Below, piece by piece: positions 1 through 10,174 of a DNA stretch of 64,000 bases. The translations under genes and the position numbers were made by a program. A model generated the notes under the pieces. That model saw only the letters and a list, made by a program, of their open reading frames with translations. It searched no databases and was not told where the DNA came from. The number at the start of each line of letters is the position of its first letter. The first letter of the stretch is position 1. Source of the stretch: Semisulcospira habei (taxonomy: Eukaryota; Mollusca; Gastropoda; Semisulcospiridae); NCBI GenBank assembly GCA_036245525.1, contig BTPG01000003.1, positions 141,565,797-141,629,796 on the forward strand. The letters are read 5' to 3'.

Positions 1-147
1 AAGTGAATGAGAGCACGGACAAAAATTAAAATGTTACGACCAGCGATGTGCAAAAGTTTTCAGATCTCTGTAGCTTAAATATGATAACTAGTTCAGTGTA
101 ACACCATAACTATATGATAAAACAGGTTTAAAATCTTGCGAAATCAG

Positions 148-692
148 TAAATACCAATGTTTTGTTTCAATGATGGAAGACGGTGCGTGTTTCGGAGGGG
201 TAAAAGATCAAAGGTCAAACGTGGCTTTGCGAGGGCCACACGCACGTCCTCGGTGCACTAAGCACGATCGTTACTAGTACAATACTAGCAGGTCGAGTGG
301 AACCTGCATTGTGATTTTGACAGCATAGGAGTACGGAAGGTTATTCTACTGTCTAGTGAAAAATTACTTCAAAGGGATGCCAGAGAACATCAGTACAGGT
401 GTACACTGACACGTGTATACATCACACCTATGACATCGTGACCTGCAGTGTTGTGATAGTACATCCGGGTTCTGCCTTATGACGTAGGCTCGTAAATGTG
501 CACATTAATTCAAATCGAGGCCGGTGCACACGATAATTCGCGACTCGGGTACAAAAACAACACACCCTCCAAACGATGAATTTCGACATTTGACATTGTA
601 TTCACATCATAAAACGCAAAGGACCCATACACATACTGTTAGCAGTATCTGTTGCAGACAGTTTTCCGACTGTTGGGATGCCTGATCCAGGG
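148..692. repeat. Dispersed repeat, copy 1 (partner at 33666-34271)
   Basis: This stretch aligns along its whole length with 33666-34271 in the same orientation: both begin 'taaataccaatgtt', share a 'ggtcaaac' block, a 'cacgtgtata' block and end at 'cagttttc.gactgt'. Similarity is high but interrupted by small indels. No long ORF or clear terminal repeat is seen, so the class is unknown. It lies upstream of the putative TATA box of the LDLa gene. Confidence 0.75.
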
Positions 693-708
693 CGGAAACC
701 CAACTGTA

Positions 709-830
709 AACATCGCAGGACATACTCAGGTACACTTTGAAGCCTATCTTATAGAGTACTTGGGGGGGGGGGGGGGGGGGGGGGGGGAAGCACGGTAGTC
801 AGGTCCGGCTTATGGACTACGATGCAACCT
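709..830 (-). repeat. Fragment of dispersed repeat R1 with poly-G tract
   Basis: The sequence around a run of 26 G (762-787) matches the poly-G end of repeat R1 at 32080-32190, and in the opposite orientation 8625-8760. Shared blocks are 'ggacatact.aggtac', 'tttga.gccatctta' and the 'cacggtag' after the G run. It is only the end of the element. Confidence 0.65.
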
Positions 831-904
831 AATCATTTGATGTCAGTACATCAGGCGGGTCTCTGCCAGCAAAGTGGCGTCCATACTCATTACTGTTTCA
901 TCTG

Positions 905-965
905 CCAGAGGCATAGACTCTAGATCATGAGTCCCTGCATATGCAGGGGCTTATGAGAATCTATA
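905..965. repeat. Palindromic core of a foldback family
   Basis: A perfect 16-bp palindrome, 'ccctgcatatgcaggg', lies in the longer inverted context 'agatcatgag...cttatgagaatct'. The same centre (gaggcatagatcctcatgag...ctcatgaggac) occurs at 5228-5283 and at the middle of the foldback elements at 6649 and 8112. This is probably a relic of the same family. Confidence 0.5.
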
Positions 966-1195
966 CATCTGGTAGAGAAAATGGGCTGCCTCATCTCCCC
1001 TCGCCCCCCCCCCCCACCCGCCACCCCCAACTAACAACCCCACCCCCTCTCCCCACCCCAAATAACAACCCCCTCCCCCCACCCAAACCAACAACCCCCC
1101 TCCCCCATCCCAACCAACAACCCCCCTACCACCACCCCCACCCCCCACCCCCAGCCCCTTTCCGTTATCTTTTTCATTTTTTTAAGATTCACGGG

Positions 1196-1202
1196 TATAT
1201 AT
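1196..1202 (+). promoter_or_regulatory. Candidate TATA box of the LDLa gene
   Basis: 'tatatat' lies 78 bases before the proposed start codon. Initiation about 30 bases downstream would give a 5' UTR of roughly 50 bases. Such strings are common by chance, so this only supports the proposed start. Confidence 0.3.
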
Positions 1203-1279
1203 TCAAAGCAGCTGTCGTGTTCTTTGTACAAGACCCAGGAACCATTCTTTATTGTCTCCGGGTTAGTTCTACGATCAAC

Positions 1280-1379
1280 ATGTCCCGAACACCGTTGTTT
1301 TTGCTTGCCCTGTGCATTGGTCTCGCTGTGGCCAGTGTAGGCAAGAGGAAAGCCAAAACACACGTCATAAGGCGAGCAG
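1280..1379 (+). CDS. Signal-peptide exon (exon 1) of a secreted/membrane LDLa-domain protein
   Basis: The ATG at 1280 opens 33 codons plus one base. The product begins MSRTPLFLLALCIGLAVAS, a typical signal peptide (short n-region with R3, a leucine-rich core, small residues AVAS at the cleavage point), followed by a basic stretch GKRKAKTHVIRR. The ORF continues, but a donor CAG|GTTGGT at 1379/1380 gives a phase-1 intron that joins in frame to the phase-1 LDLa exon at 7055. Sequence after about 1476 belongs to a dispersed repeat with a second copy at 54174-54353, which supports ending the exon at 1379. The upstream in-frame proline-rich ORF (from 941) is low-complexity sequence and is not included. 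The start and splice site are inferred and need a transcript. Confidence 0.55.
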
Positions 1380-1475
1380 GTTGGTTCAATTTTGAATCTT
1401 CGGCTATAGCATCATCAACATCAGCAGCAGCAACAGCAGGACATCTATCGGCAAATATTTTTGGATTTGTTGGTT

Positions 1476-1645
1476 TTGTCTACCGTATTGAAAATACGGT
1501 AGACTTTGAAACGTGGCTGGTCGGAGCGCTTTCGGTAGAATGCACACGATGTGATGGGCGGGAGGACCCCGAATTCGGGCAAAGAAGTAACACAATAGAA
1601 ATTACGCTAACCGCCCTGCTGAACGTACATTTGGCGGGAAGAGCA
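1476..1645 (+). repeat. Dispersed SINE-like repeat ending in a microsatellite
   Basis: This stretch is similar to the reverse complement of 54174-54353: shared blocks are 'ctggtcggagc', 'acgctaaccg', 'ctg.tgaacgtacatttggcggga'. In both copies the 'ggcggga' end abuts a tandem repeat ((GAGT)n here, (CA/GT)n there), like a retroposed element with a repeat tail. It also holds a perfect 11-bp inverted repeat, 1479-1503. Confidence 0.6.
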
Positions 1646-1647
1646 GT

Positions 1648-1712
1648 GAGTGAGTGAGTGAGTGAGTGAGTGGGTGAGTGAGTGAGTGAGTGAGTGAGTG
1701 AGTGAGTGAGTG
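1648..1712 (+). repeat. (GAGT)n microsatellite
   Basis: About 16 tetranucleotide units with one G/T change, directly after the dispersed repeat end. Confidence 0.95.
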
Positions 1713-1726
1713 TGTGTGTGAGTGTG

Positions 1727-1774
1727 TGTTATTTGGGTTTAACGCCGAGCAGGCGACCAAGGCCATCTCACGGC

Positions 1775-1776
<2 letters not shown>
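1727..1776 (-). mobile_element. SINE 3'-end fragment
   Basis: The reverse complement reads 'ggcgttaaacccaaataaca'. This resembles the 'gtggacgttaaaccc' tail of the full SINE at 53318-53627 and is followed on the + strand by a (GT)n tract. Only about 50 bp remain and no Pol III boxes are visible. Confidence 0.5.

Positions 1777-1859
<83 letters not shown>
1777..1859 (+). repeat. (GT)n microsatellite
   Basis: A nearly pure run of about 41 GT units. Confidence 0.97.
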
Positions 1860-1862
<3 letters not shown>

Positions 1863-2276
1863 CATGAGTTTTTCTGGTGTTTGTGTACGTACAGGCCGGA
1901 AACTTAAGGAAATGTTTGATCGAAATGTATTTCAGAGAGCCTCCGAGCATATTTTAATTTGTTGAGAGAGAAAAAATGCCGTTTATATAAGTCGGTTGAC
2001 CCGCATTTGAGTCCGTAATTTCCGTTCTATTCACTTGGAATGTTGGAAATAGCTAGCTAGACATTGCATGAGTTTGTTTGCCAGCTTTGTACCTTTTCCA
2101 CATTTTCGTAAAAAGTACTTCATTGCAGGAAAAAAATAAAAAGTAAAAATTCTCGACTTCTAGAGAAGGACCTGACATTGATGGTGACGTAAAGGCACCA
2201 AACACGTCAGTGTTACATAGTGTTCCTAAATTGTCGCAAAGCATCAGATGTCAGTTTTACACAATGTTTCTGAATA

Positions 2277-3470
2277 GACCGACCCATTTTTGTTGAAATG
2301 TCAATCAGACTTAGCCTCTCGATCAATCAAAACGCTGTAGACCATAATTATGCTTCTGACTGCCAAGCAGAAGGTCCGGCATAACAACGGATGTTTATGC
2401 TTGCGGAGCATGGAAGAGCGTCGATGTTTCCATTATTTTAGCCAATTTCGGCGGTATTGGAAAGCACTGTTGTTATGGGGAGTGTAAATCAGATTCCTGA
2501 TACCCCAATCCATATTCAGGTGAAGAATGTTTTGGTTCCCGAAGCCGTTATCACGACCGGCAGACACGAAAGAATGCGAACGAAAAGCTTGCGGTAGCCA
2601 ACATGGTCAACTGAACCTCTGAGAGAATCACAAGACATGACTATGTTTGCTCGAAAGTAAAATTTCTACTTTTCCGTGTTCCACCAAAGTATTCACATAC
2701 TGACTCGATCGCTTATACTTACATTTGGTCTGCTAACTTGGATCCTAGATCTGCCAGTTGTGTGTGACGCATTCGTGCTAATTTGGATCGTAGATCTGTC
2801 AGCTGCGTGTGAAGCTTTCGTGCATGTACGCTGACCCCATATGGCTGTGAGAGTGAGTGAGAGACGCCTCACTGATGTAAACAGACTAGTACTAGCAGAA
2901 GTTTTCGGGGTAAAAAAGAGACGTTTTAGACAGACTTTAGAAAAGTGTATATATGATTGCCTGCGCGAGAATTTCTTTTAGAGACTCAGGTGCGGGATAT
3001 GTCCACAAGTAGTCATAGGATCACCCAAAAATTCAGACTGTACACACATACAAACTGATATTACCAGCAGAAAGAGCGCATAAAAATGTGTGGTCGTGCA
3101 AAATTTCAAAGCTCTACGTTTTATAATTTATTAAAAATCACAACTTGATTTGCCGAAAATGAGGCGATTTGCGCATGTCATAAAATGCTATGTTTAGGGT
3201 CAAATAACTACATATCTCTTGACTGACAATATCCCCACTTGCTGTACTGATTAAACCTAATACCTAGTTTGTACTGATTAATTTACATCTTCAATAATGG
3301 TATACTTTAGAAAATATGCCATCCTAAAAACAAAAACAAAAATTAAATCAATCGAATAGCGCGTTTTATTATGCTAGCAGACTACACTCGCGCTCTTTCC
3401 GTGAAGCACGAATTTCATTCTTGCAGGACCACGACTAAAGGGGTGGCGCCAAATAAAAAATGGGTCGGTC
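2277..3470. mobile_element. Putative non-autonomous DNA transposon with TA target duplication
   Basis: The ends are inverted repeats: 'gaccgacccattttt' at 2277 and its complement, 'aaaaatgggtcggtc', ending at 3470. Both are flanked by TA (2275-2276 and 3471-3472). There is no transposase ORF in the 1.19 kb. TA duplication and short termini would fit a Tc1/mariner-type or related non-autonomous element. Flanking DNA also holds a direct repeat ('gcatttgagtccgta') at about 2008 and 3570. Confidence 0.55.
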
Positions 3471-3472
3471 TA

Positions 3473-4859
3473 TTGACGCGAAGCACCAGACACATCTTGT
3501 TTAATTAGGTTACACGTTGACAAAAAAAAATATGGCCGTTTCACAAAAAACCGGTTGATTCGCATTTGAGTCCGTATTTTTTTTAATTCTTACTAGTCTA
3601 GGCAAAACCGCCAACTATACTGCAAATTTGTCCCAGACTTATGAAATTTGGCAAATAAGTACAGTTTTTAAATATAGTTTCGATTGGTACCATTCACCTT
3701 TGTGTGACCGTTAAATAAGAAGAGATAACTCTTACATGCACTTTTAAGCTTTATAAGGATTACAACCAGTCATTGTTTATGGATTAAATATGTGTTTTGC
3801 TAGAACAGGATGACAAAGTGACTGTGTGTAAATTATACACACGGTTTTTTTCCGTTTGTACATCAGTCTCTCCGTTATCGGCAGTTATTAACGTCATACC
3901 GTTTGTTACATTGTGGTTGTGTTGTTCTGTGAGAGCGTGCGTGCATTAATCGTAGGAAACGATCCGATATTTATTTGAGCTATCATGATTACGAATCAAG
4001 TACCTTTTCAGTAAGTTTCACTTTCGTTCACGCGTAGTGCGGAATTGATTATCTTTTGACACACCGAGTTGAATCCCGAAGAGTCTAGAAACCGCTCGAG
4101 TATTCACCACTGTTCACCGTGCGCGTGAAAGTAGCGGTCAGTATTGTGTTAAGAATAGTCGTGTACTTTCCAGAGGATGCGGGCAAGGTCGTGACCTGTC
4201 TGGCCTACTTTTGTGTGACGTCGTAACGCGCGGGGATTTCCCAACATAGGGGCTGGAAATAGCAGCCAGATTTTTGTAGACTATTCTGGTGTAATTTTTC
4301 TCTTTAATATTTATGAGTTTTAGTTACGTATTTTTTCTGATTGGTTGTGTTATACGAATTTCCTCGATTATTCTGGAAAGCATTCCACTATAAAAGAGTC
4401 GTGCTGGGAAGCACGTGTGTACATTGTTCAGTTGTAGAATTGCGATGTAACAGCGTCGGTACATTGTTCAGATGTATAATTGCAGTGTATCGTAAGCTCA
4501 TTGACATTGAGAGAGCTACGCAAGGTATCGTGCTTCATTGTCAGTGATGGAGTTATGCAGTAAATGGTGATGTACATTGTATGAGAGACGCATTGTGTCA
4601 AAGTGTGGACATTTTGCAGAGAAGACATTGTATCGGTGTTGGTGCATTTGTGAACGCATTTCGGGGAGATCGCATCGCTGTAATAAAATATTGTTGGAAC
4701 TGTTACTCCAGTATTGTCTACAACCTTAAGCCACGTGTGACGGGTTGCAGCTGAATGAAGTTTCTTTAAAAGAACCTTACGTGCGTGACGTCTGGTGTGA
4801 TATACTACGACCACGATCCAACACGTAACACCGTTTTTTGACGATGGTTATCGCCGATG
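3473..4859. other. Intronic/intergenic DNA without recognised genes
   Basis: No ORF with protein-like character was seen. The only structure found is a short imperfect tandem duplication at 4419-4492 (two copies beginning 'gtacattgttcag', about 40 bp each). Confidence 0.5.
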
Positions 4860-4990
4860 CAGGTGTTTTCTCTGAGACTGTTTCAACCACATACTTTAAA
4901 TTTGGCATGGTGATAGTCGATGGTAAAACTTGTTTAAACATACCAAACGGAAAGCCCTCTAGGAAAGGCGAAAGGTCGCAAGAGGTCAAT
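4860..4990 (+). repeat. Degenerate fragment of repeat family R2
   Basis: 'ggtgttttctctgagactg' followed by 'tactttaaatttggca' and 'aacataccaa' parallels the R2 head ('ggcattttctcggagact', 'cttcaaacttgg', 'aacataccaa') seen at 20275, 21740, 49690 and 50850. It is much more diverged than those copies. Confidence 0.5.
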
Positions 4991-5340
4991 TACAATATGA
5001 CACATAGTCATGTACTTTATACAAACGTGCTTTAATCCACTGAGTAGAAGCATAGTTTTGGCAATTTTTTTTTTCACCTGGTGCTGCAGACAGAGAAGTC
5101 TGAAGTGCAGGGCATTTCCATTACTCCCTCATCTTCAGAATGAGATGACTCAACAGCAACTGCACAAACACAATATCTGAAGTTAACCCCTGCCATAGCA
5201 CAGCAAACAACATTCAATTGCTACATTGCTAGAGGCAGATCCTCATGCGTCCCTGCATATACATGGGCTCGTGAGGACTAAGCTGGCTTCGTCATATTTC
5301 AGTATGGCTCAGGCAGACAAAATTAATCTGCAGTAAATTT

Positions 5341-5696
5341 GTGATTGTTGTGACAAGCAAGTAGTGAAGAGAAGAAACCGACGGAGAAAGAATGACTTAG
5401 ATAAGACAGTTTCAACACAGTTTAATATTTTGGGTGAAAACCCTTTTGCCAAAAAATAAAAAATAATAAAAAACAACCAAGTGTACAGTCAGTCTTTTCT
5501 TATCATTTTTCGGCAAGGTGGCACCTTGCTTCTCTCAACAAAACAAATAAGAAGCGACAGCCTGTACACTTGTTTGTCTATTTTGAAAAAGGGTTTTCAT
5601 CCAAAATATTAATAGTGTTACAACTGCCAAGATAATCTAAGTGTGTTTTTTTCTCCGTTGGGTTCTTCTCTGCGTTTTAAACGCTTGGCAATCACC
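5341..5696. mobile_element. Foldback (MITE-like) element
   Basis: The left half (5341-5520) is an imperfect reverse complement of the right half (5522-5696). Matching blocks include 'gagaagaaaccgacggag'/'ctccgttgggttcttctc', 'aatattttgggtgaaaaccc'/'gggttttcatccaaaatatt' and 'aagtgtacag'/'ctgtacactt'. The centre is 'gcaaggtggcaccttgc' at 5513-5529. There is no coding capacity. Confidence 0.75.
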
Positions 5697-5803
5697 TTTT
5701 TGGTCTGGATTCAGTTTGATAAGCAAGTATTGAACTACAGACTTATATATGTACACATGTACTAACGTAGATTTACGCATGGGAGGGGGGGGGGGGGAGT
5801 CAT

Positions 5804-6343
5804 CTAGGTAAAAGGTGTTAGAAAACGACAGAGCTGTTTCGTTGGTGACGCATCCGCAGTGGTCAAACTCTTTCGTTTTCTGTTTCCGAGAATGGACAGC
5901 TCGATCGCGTTTATGTTCGCTGAAGCTGTGGTACGTACAAGCACACGATTTTTCTTGAATGTTGTCTTCTTATATCCAAGGTTCAGTTCAGGTACAGGGT
6001 TGTCTTCTGTTGGCTCCCGGTCCACGAAATGAAAAGAACATACAAAAACGTTTTTCGGAGGGCTTTTCCTGTTGAGAGCTGCTAACCATTGTCTCTGCAA
6101 ATCTGCATCATTCGGTGGCATTCTGTGAAGACGATACGGCGGCTGACTTGAACATTCCTTTCTTGTTAGAGGCTTATGGTCAAAACAAGGCTGTGCAAGA
6201 AGACTGTTTAAAGTTCGTTGGCTGTAATGGCAACCATGCGCGGAACAGATCGCTCCACTGCTTCGAGTGTTTTGCTTTTGTGCTGTAGCCATTTTCTCGC
6301 AGACCGGAAATTGAGGACATAATCCTAGATATAGTAACGGCAA
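5804..6343 (-). CDS. THAP-type zinc-finger ORF (single exon or first exon)
   Basis: This 179-codon ORF has an internal Met at 6292 that is a likelier start, giving MATAQKQNTRSSG. It shows the THAP pattern: C-x4-C (CSAHGC), a central LHRMP segment, a conserved W in RQWLAALNR, and VCSFHF as the C-x2-H pair, followed by the 'PTEDNPVPELNLGY' block often seen after THAP domains. THAP domains are DNA-binding zinc fingers found in host regulators and in P-element-type transposases. No transposase catalytic region follows; a basic tail (GNRKRKSL) leads to the stop. It sits in the first LDLa intron on the opposite strand, next to two foldback elements. It may be a host exon or a transposon relic. Confidence 0.5.
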   Translation of the reverse strand: MPLLYLGLCPQFPVCEKMATAQKQNTRSSGAICSAHGCHYSQRTLNSLLAQPCFDHKPLTRKECSSQPPYRLHRMPPNDADLQRQWLAALNRKSPPKNVFVCSFHFVDREPTEDNPVPELNLGYKKTTFKKNRVLVRTTASANINAIELSILGNRKRKSLTTADASPTKQLCRFLTPFT

Positions 6344-6648
6344 TGGCGGCCCACATGCGTTTAGTCTGTGACGCCTGGGAAAGTCATGAATACTGGACGC
6401 AGCGCGATCGGACTCAACTCCTGACTCACGGCTACCGGTGTGGAACTAATTAACGATCCCTTTCCTAGTGGCTAACTAGATAAGACTGTACTAGAAGAAA
6501 ATCGTGTACATAGCTGCCACTCTAACCACATCTTTACTGTAGGTTACCTAAGCATTCTGAAACGAGCCTGTATCTTCGCAAGAAAGTAAAATTTAAAAAA
6601 CAAATGTTGAGGTCTATATCAGATTCACTTCAGTATCAAGTAATTTGA

Positions 6649-6912
6649 TATTAATGAGGTTTCGTTTGTAACAAACAACGAGAGCGAAATCACCGCTGCT
6701 AGCCGGCTTCTACCATAATCATAGACAACACTCCAAACATTTCCAAGAGGGATAGATCCGCATTAGCCCCCGGGCACTTGAGGATCTATGCCTTTTGGAG
6801 ATGTTTGGAGTGCTGTCTACGCTTATGGTAGAAGCTGTCATCCACCGTGACTTCGCTGTCGTTCCGGCGTTGATGGGAGTCGTTGGTTGCAAACAAAACC
6901 TCGATAATGTTT
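6649..6912. mobile_element. Foldback MITE, copy 1
   Basis: The two halves are long imperfect inverted repeats of about 125 bp, starting 'taatgaggtttcgtttg' and ending 'caaacaaaacctcgataatg'. Inner matched blocks are 'cttctaccataatcatag'/'ctacgcttatggtagaag' and 'cactccaaacat'/'atgtttggagtg'. The centre is 'cccccgggcac'. It shares arms and core with the copy at 8112-8390. Confidence 0.8.
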
Positions 6913-7054
6913 CCGGTCGTGGCTTGCTTTTCCTTCATAAACCTATGCATTTTGTTTTCTGCACCTGGGTCAACAAAGGCTGACGTCGGCCCGAAGGTCC
7001 TTTGCTTATTAGCGTGGTTTTCCTTCATAAACCTGTGTACTATTTCTCCTACAG

Positions 7055-7168
7055 CTTGCGGACTGAATGGAATGGGATTCCTGTGTAATACCGGTAGATG
7101 TATCGACCCAGAATGGACGTGCGACACAGAAGATGACTGCGGAGATCGATCGGATGAGGTCAACTGTC
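7055..7168 (+). CDS. LDLa repeat exon (exon 2)
   Basis: An acceptor 'tatttctcctacag' precedes 7055 and the donor TGTC|GTATGT follows 7168. The exon is 114 nt, phase 1 at both ends. With the last base of exon 1 it encodes [14 protein letters not shown] then [24 protein letters not shown]: six cysteines and the acidic Ca2+-cage motif DC-x-D-x-SDE typical of LDL-receptor class A repeats. Such modules are extracellular ligand-binding units. The usual D-G-S-D-E reads D-R-S-D-E. Single-module phase-1 exons are the normal architecture for this domain, so the protein is probably a multi-LDLa receptor or secreted protein. The family cannot be named from these modules alone. Confidence 0.85.
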
Positions 7169-7368
7169 GTATGTGCCAATCGTCATTTTCAGCAAACGTC
7201 ACAGTTCGGAAGTCAACAGCAGATGTCAAAATTGCACGTTTTCGACGCAAACAGTTTATTTAAAGCCAGGACGAATACTGATGTGATAACGCATGTTTGT
7301 CCGGGCTTTTAATCCATTGTTTTCGTCAAGACACGTGCATTTTCACCTACTTCTGATTCCAGAAATCG

Positions 7369-7960
7369 CCAACTACCGACAGCGTAAGCTCTGCCCCTCC
7401 CTCCCTCCACCCCCTCCCCCTCCACCACCCCCACATCCCTACCTCGTTCAAACAATGTCAATCGGATAAATTAAGAGGCTATGGAAGCACTGACTCCAGG
7501 CCTTCCCAATAAATCTTTAATTACAGTTGGGAGAGGTGCAAGAAACAAACACTCGACATTGATAAATGTAGTGGTTATTCTCGATAAATTTACCAAAATA
7601 AAGCGACGCGCTGGCCAGTACACTACTACCGACAGCATAAGCTCTGCCCTCCTCCATCTCCACCCCTCGCCCCCCTAACCCGCCCCCCCCCCCCCACCCC
7701 CCACCCCCACCCCCACCCCACACCCCCCCCCCCACCCCACACACACACACCTCCCACGTGCCCGCTTCGTTCAAACAATGCCAACCGGGTAAACTAAGAC
7801 GCTATGGAAGCACTGACTGCAGACCCTCCCAATAAATATTTAATTACGTTTGGAGAGGTGCAAGAAACAAACACTCTGACTTTGATAGGAAAGAAACTTC
7901 CACTAAATTTAGTTATCATTCGGGATAAACATACCGAAATTTAAGCGACGTGCAGAATCT
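7369..7960 (+). repeat. Tandem duplication (two units of about 250-330 bp)
   Basis: Unit 1 (7369-7617) and unit 2 (about 7622-7960) share 'ctaccgacagc.taagctctgccc', a C-rich stretch, 'cgttcaaacaatg', 'gctatggaagcactgact', 'gagaggtgcaagaaacaaac' and 'accaaaat/accgaaat..aagcgac'. Unit 2 has a longer poly-C/CA segment (7681-7750). Confidence 0.8.
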
Positions 7961-8111
7961 AGTGTTCGAGTGTTTTGAAAGGGGACTGAAGCTTCCTGCT
8001 CATTGCGTTTTTTCTCTCTTTGGAAATGCATTTTTATCTTAATTTTTACAAGAAGTGATTTTTTTTCAAACATTTCTATCATGCTGCGAAGTAGCAGACA
8101 GCGCTTATTGT

Positions 8112-8390
8112 CATACGTTAACTCATCAGTGAGGCTTCGTTTGCAACAATCGACTCCCAACAACGAACGACAGCAAAGGCATGGCGGATAAGCAGCATCT
8201 ACCAAAAGCATAGATAACACTCCAAACATCTCTAAGAAGCATAGATCCTCATGAGTTTCTGGGCTCATGAGGACTTATGCCTCTTGGAGATGTCTGGATT
8301 GTTGTTTTGCTTATGGTGTAAGCTGTTTATCCGCCGTGATTTAGATCTCGTTCGCCGTTGGGAGTCGCTAACGAAACCTCACTATTGTTT
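8112..8390. mobile_element. Foldback MITE, copy 2
   Basis: Inverted halves of about 130 bp: 'agtgaggcttcgtttgcaac'/'cgctaacgaaacctcact', 'cgactcccaac'/'gttgggagtcg', 'ggcggataa'/'ttatccgcc', 'gcatagatcctcatgag'/'ctcatgaggacttatgc'. It is homologous to the element at 6649-6912 and has no ORF of note. Confidence 0.8.
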
Positions 8391-8615
8391 ATGACAGCGA
8401 ATCGGTGTATGCACCGGCGCAGATCTACAACTATGCGAACAAAATAAACGTTTCGGTTGCTAGGGTGTGAAGGAGTAGACAGAAATATTTTGGGAAAATA
8501 AAGAGAACGAAATTCAGCAGTATTGCAATCGACTGATTCTGTCAAAGCAAGGTGACGGTCCATACCTTCGAAAACATGCGCGTTATCGGATATCACAAGA
8601 AACCTCCTCACACCA

Positions 8616-9600
8616 ATACTCCATAAGCCAGTGCTGGCTACCGTGCACCCTCCCCCCCCCCCACCCCCCCCCCCCCCCCGCCCCCCACCCTCCCCCCCCC
8701 AAGGACTCAATAAGATGCCTTTCAAAGTGTACCTTAGTATGTCCTGACATGTTTAAGCCATGTTCCCCTAAAATCCTTAAGAACACACCAGGGATATAGC
8801 CGATGGTGCAAGGGTACCCCCACTCACGCTCTTCGCGGATGCTAAAATGAGGTTGAGAAACATTTTCCTCTAAATAAATCTGAATTCATTCTAGAAGCCC
8901 AAATCAGGCAATATTATGTTAAGGCACACCTTTTGCATCCTCTGCACACAAAAAAAGAATGAAAACATATTGAATCTCTGGCTCACAGTGAACGTATTTG
9001 TGCACCCAGTAAACGGCCATTTCCGCGAAATCGCAAAAAAGACAAAAATAATGTGTCAGATTCCTTCAGACATTTTCTATAGCACTGGCAGTCCAATTTC
9101 AGGCTTATATCATTAAAACAGGATGTCACAATTATTATAAACTTGACTAGGTGATTCTGTGATTACTGTGAGTGCCATAGCGGTTGATTTTGAATCCCTA
9201 CCCCCAAGTTGTAAAAATACACAAAATTTAATTAGAAAAAAATACTAAAGTTATTCCATTTAATTTTGACCTCTCTTTACCTATTACGTTTCAATAATAT
9301 GAGCATAAAGTGCAAGAAAATCCTTTACGGTAAGTTCGTGGTGAATGATAGCTTTTTCCCATTTAAAATTACCGAATTGGGAATCATACGTGTTTCCGAT
9401 GCCCTCAGAAATTTTGTATACAACTGATAGGTCTTTTTTAGGTTTTTCTGGTTAGGATAGAGTACCACATTTACTCCTGACATGACTTTATGATGCTGTG
9501 GTGCATTTATGGGCCACAGTGGCTGAATCTGCTGCCCTACCCCCATTTTACCAGTACGCAAAGGAACGCAAAATGATCATAACAATTGCTTACGTCATAG
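8616..9600 (+). repeat. Dispersed repeat R1, copy A
   Basis: This stretch matches the reverse complement of 31070-32190 over about 1 kb. Shared blocks include 'gtaccttagtatgtcctga', 'tctgaattcattc', 'gtgagtgccat', 'cagttgtatac' and 'tttaccagtacgcaaaggaac'. It starts with a 50-bp C-rich tract (8650-8700). Its last 200 bp also match 25996-26190. There is no credible ORF; the element type is unknown. Confidence 0.8.
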
Positions 9601-9859
9601 CTCGATTGATTTGTTCGCTTGTGTGTGCCGAAGAAGGACCCTAGGACTGTGATTCTAACCGTTATTCTACACCGCTTTATTTGATGTGCCTTCACACAGC
9701 CACCGTGACTAGAAGGACATTTTAATCTTATCTAGCTCATTGAGTTGTCTTCAATATTTTGATACTGTTGATGGTCTTTTCAGGTTGGAAGAGTTCTTAT
9801 TGTTTAATGTGTTTCTCTAATGTGTGTCCAATCAGAGTTACCGCTGAGCGAACGTCAAT

Positions 9860-10135
9860 GAAGGTTATGTCATTTCCGGAAAACGTCACCAGTTTGTCAA
9901 CACTTAGTGTTTATTCTGGAAAATGTTTGTCACATCAGGAAAACGTCACTATTCTGTCACTTCCGGACAACGTCACGTTTGTGTCATTCCGGGAATCGTC
10001 ACTATTTTGTCATTTACGAAAAACGTCACTTTGTGTACTGGTCTGTCATTTTCGACCTTACGGCCAAGGGTAGAAATCACAGACCAACAAACATACGCAA
10101 TGTGCATGGATCTGAAGGTCAAGGTTCGTGTCATT
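9860..10135 (+). repeat. Degenerate minisatellite, about 30-bp unit
   Basis: Repeated motif of the form 'tgtcatttccggaaaacgtcac' about six to seven times, with variable spacing and many substitutions, just before the RTE insertion. The last part carries 'ggtctgtcattttcgacctta', which is also found in the hairpin at 13656-13717. Confidence 0.7.
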
Positions 10136-10161
10136 TCCGGCATACGTCATTATCGTATGCT

Positions 10162-10174
10162 GGTCTCTAAATTT
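10162..10174 (+). repeat. Target-site duplication (left), truncated RTE
   Basis: 'ggtctctaaattt' is repeated exactly at 12512-12524, bounding the retrotransposon. Confidence 0.9.

Noticed and set aside
941..1657. 238-codon ORF as one protein
   Set aside because: The first half is low-complexity Pro-rich sequence and the last part lies in a dispersed repeat; only the signal-peptide exon 1280-1379 is kept.
4428..4814. 128-codon ORF on the - strand
   Set aside because: It is His/Thr-rich with no domain, overlaps a small tandem duplication and has no splice or promoter support.
8327..8786. Gly-rich ORFs on the - strand
   Set aside because: They come from the C-rich tract at 8650-8700 in repeat R1.
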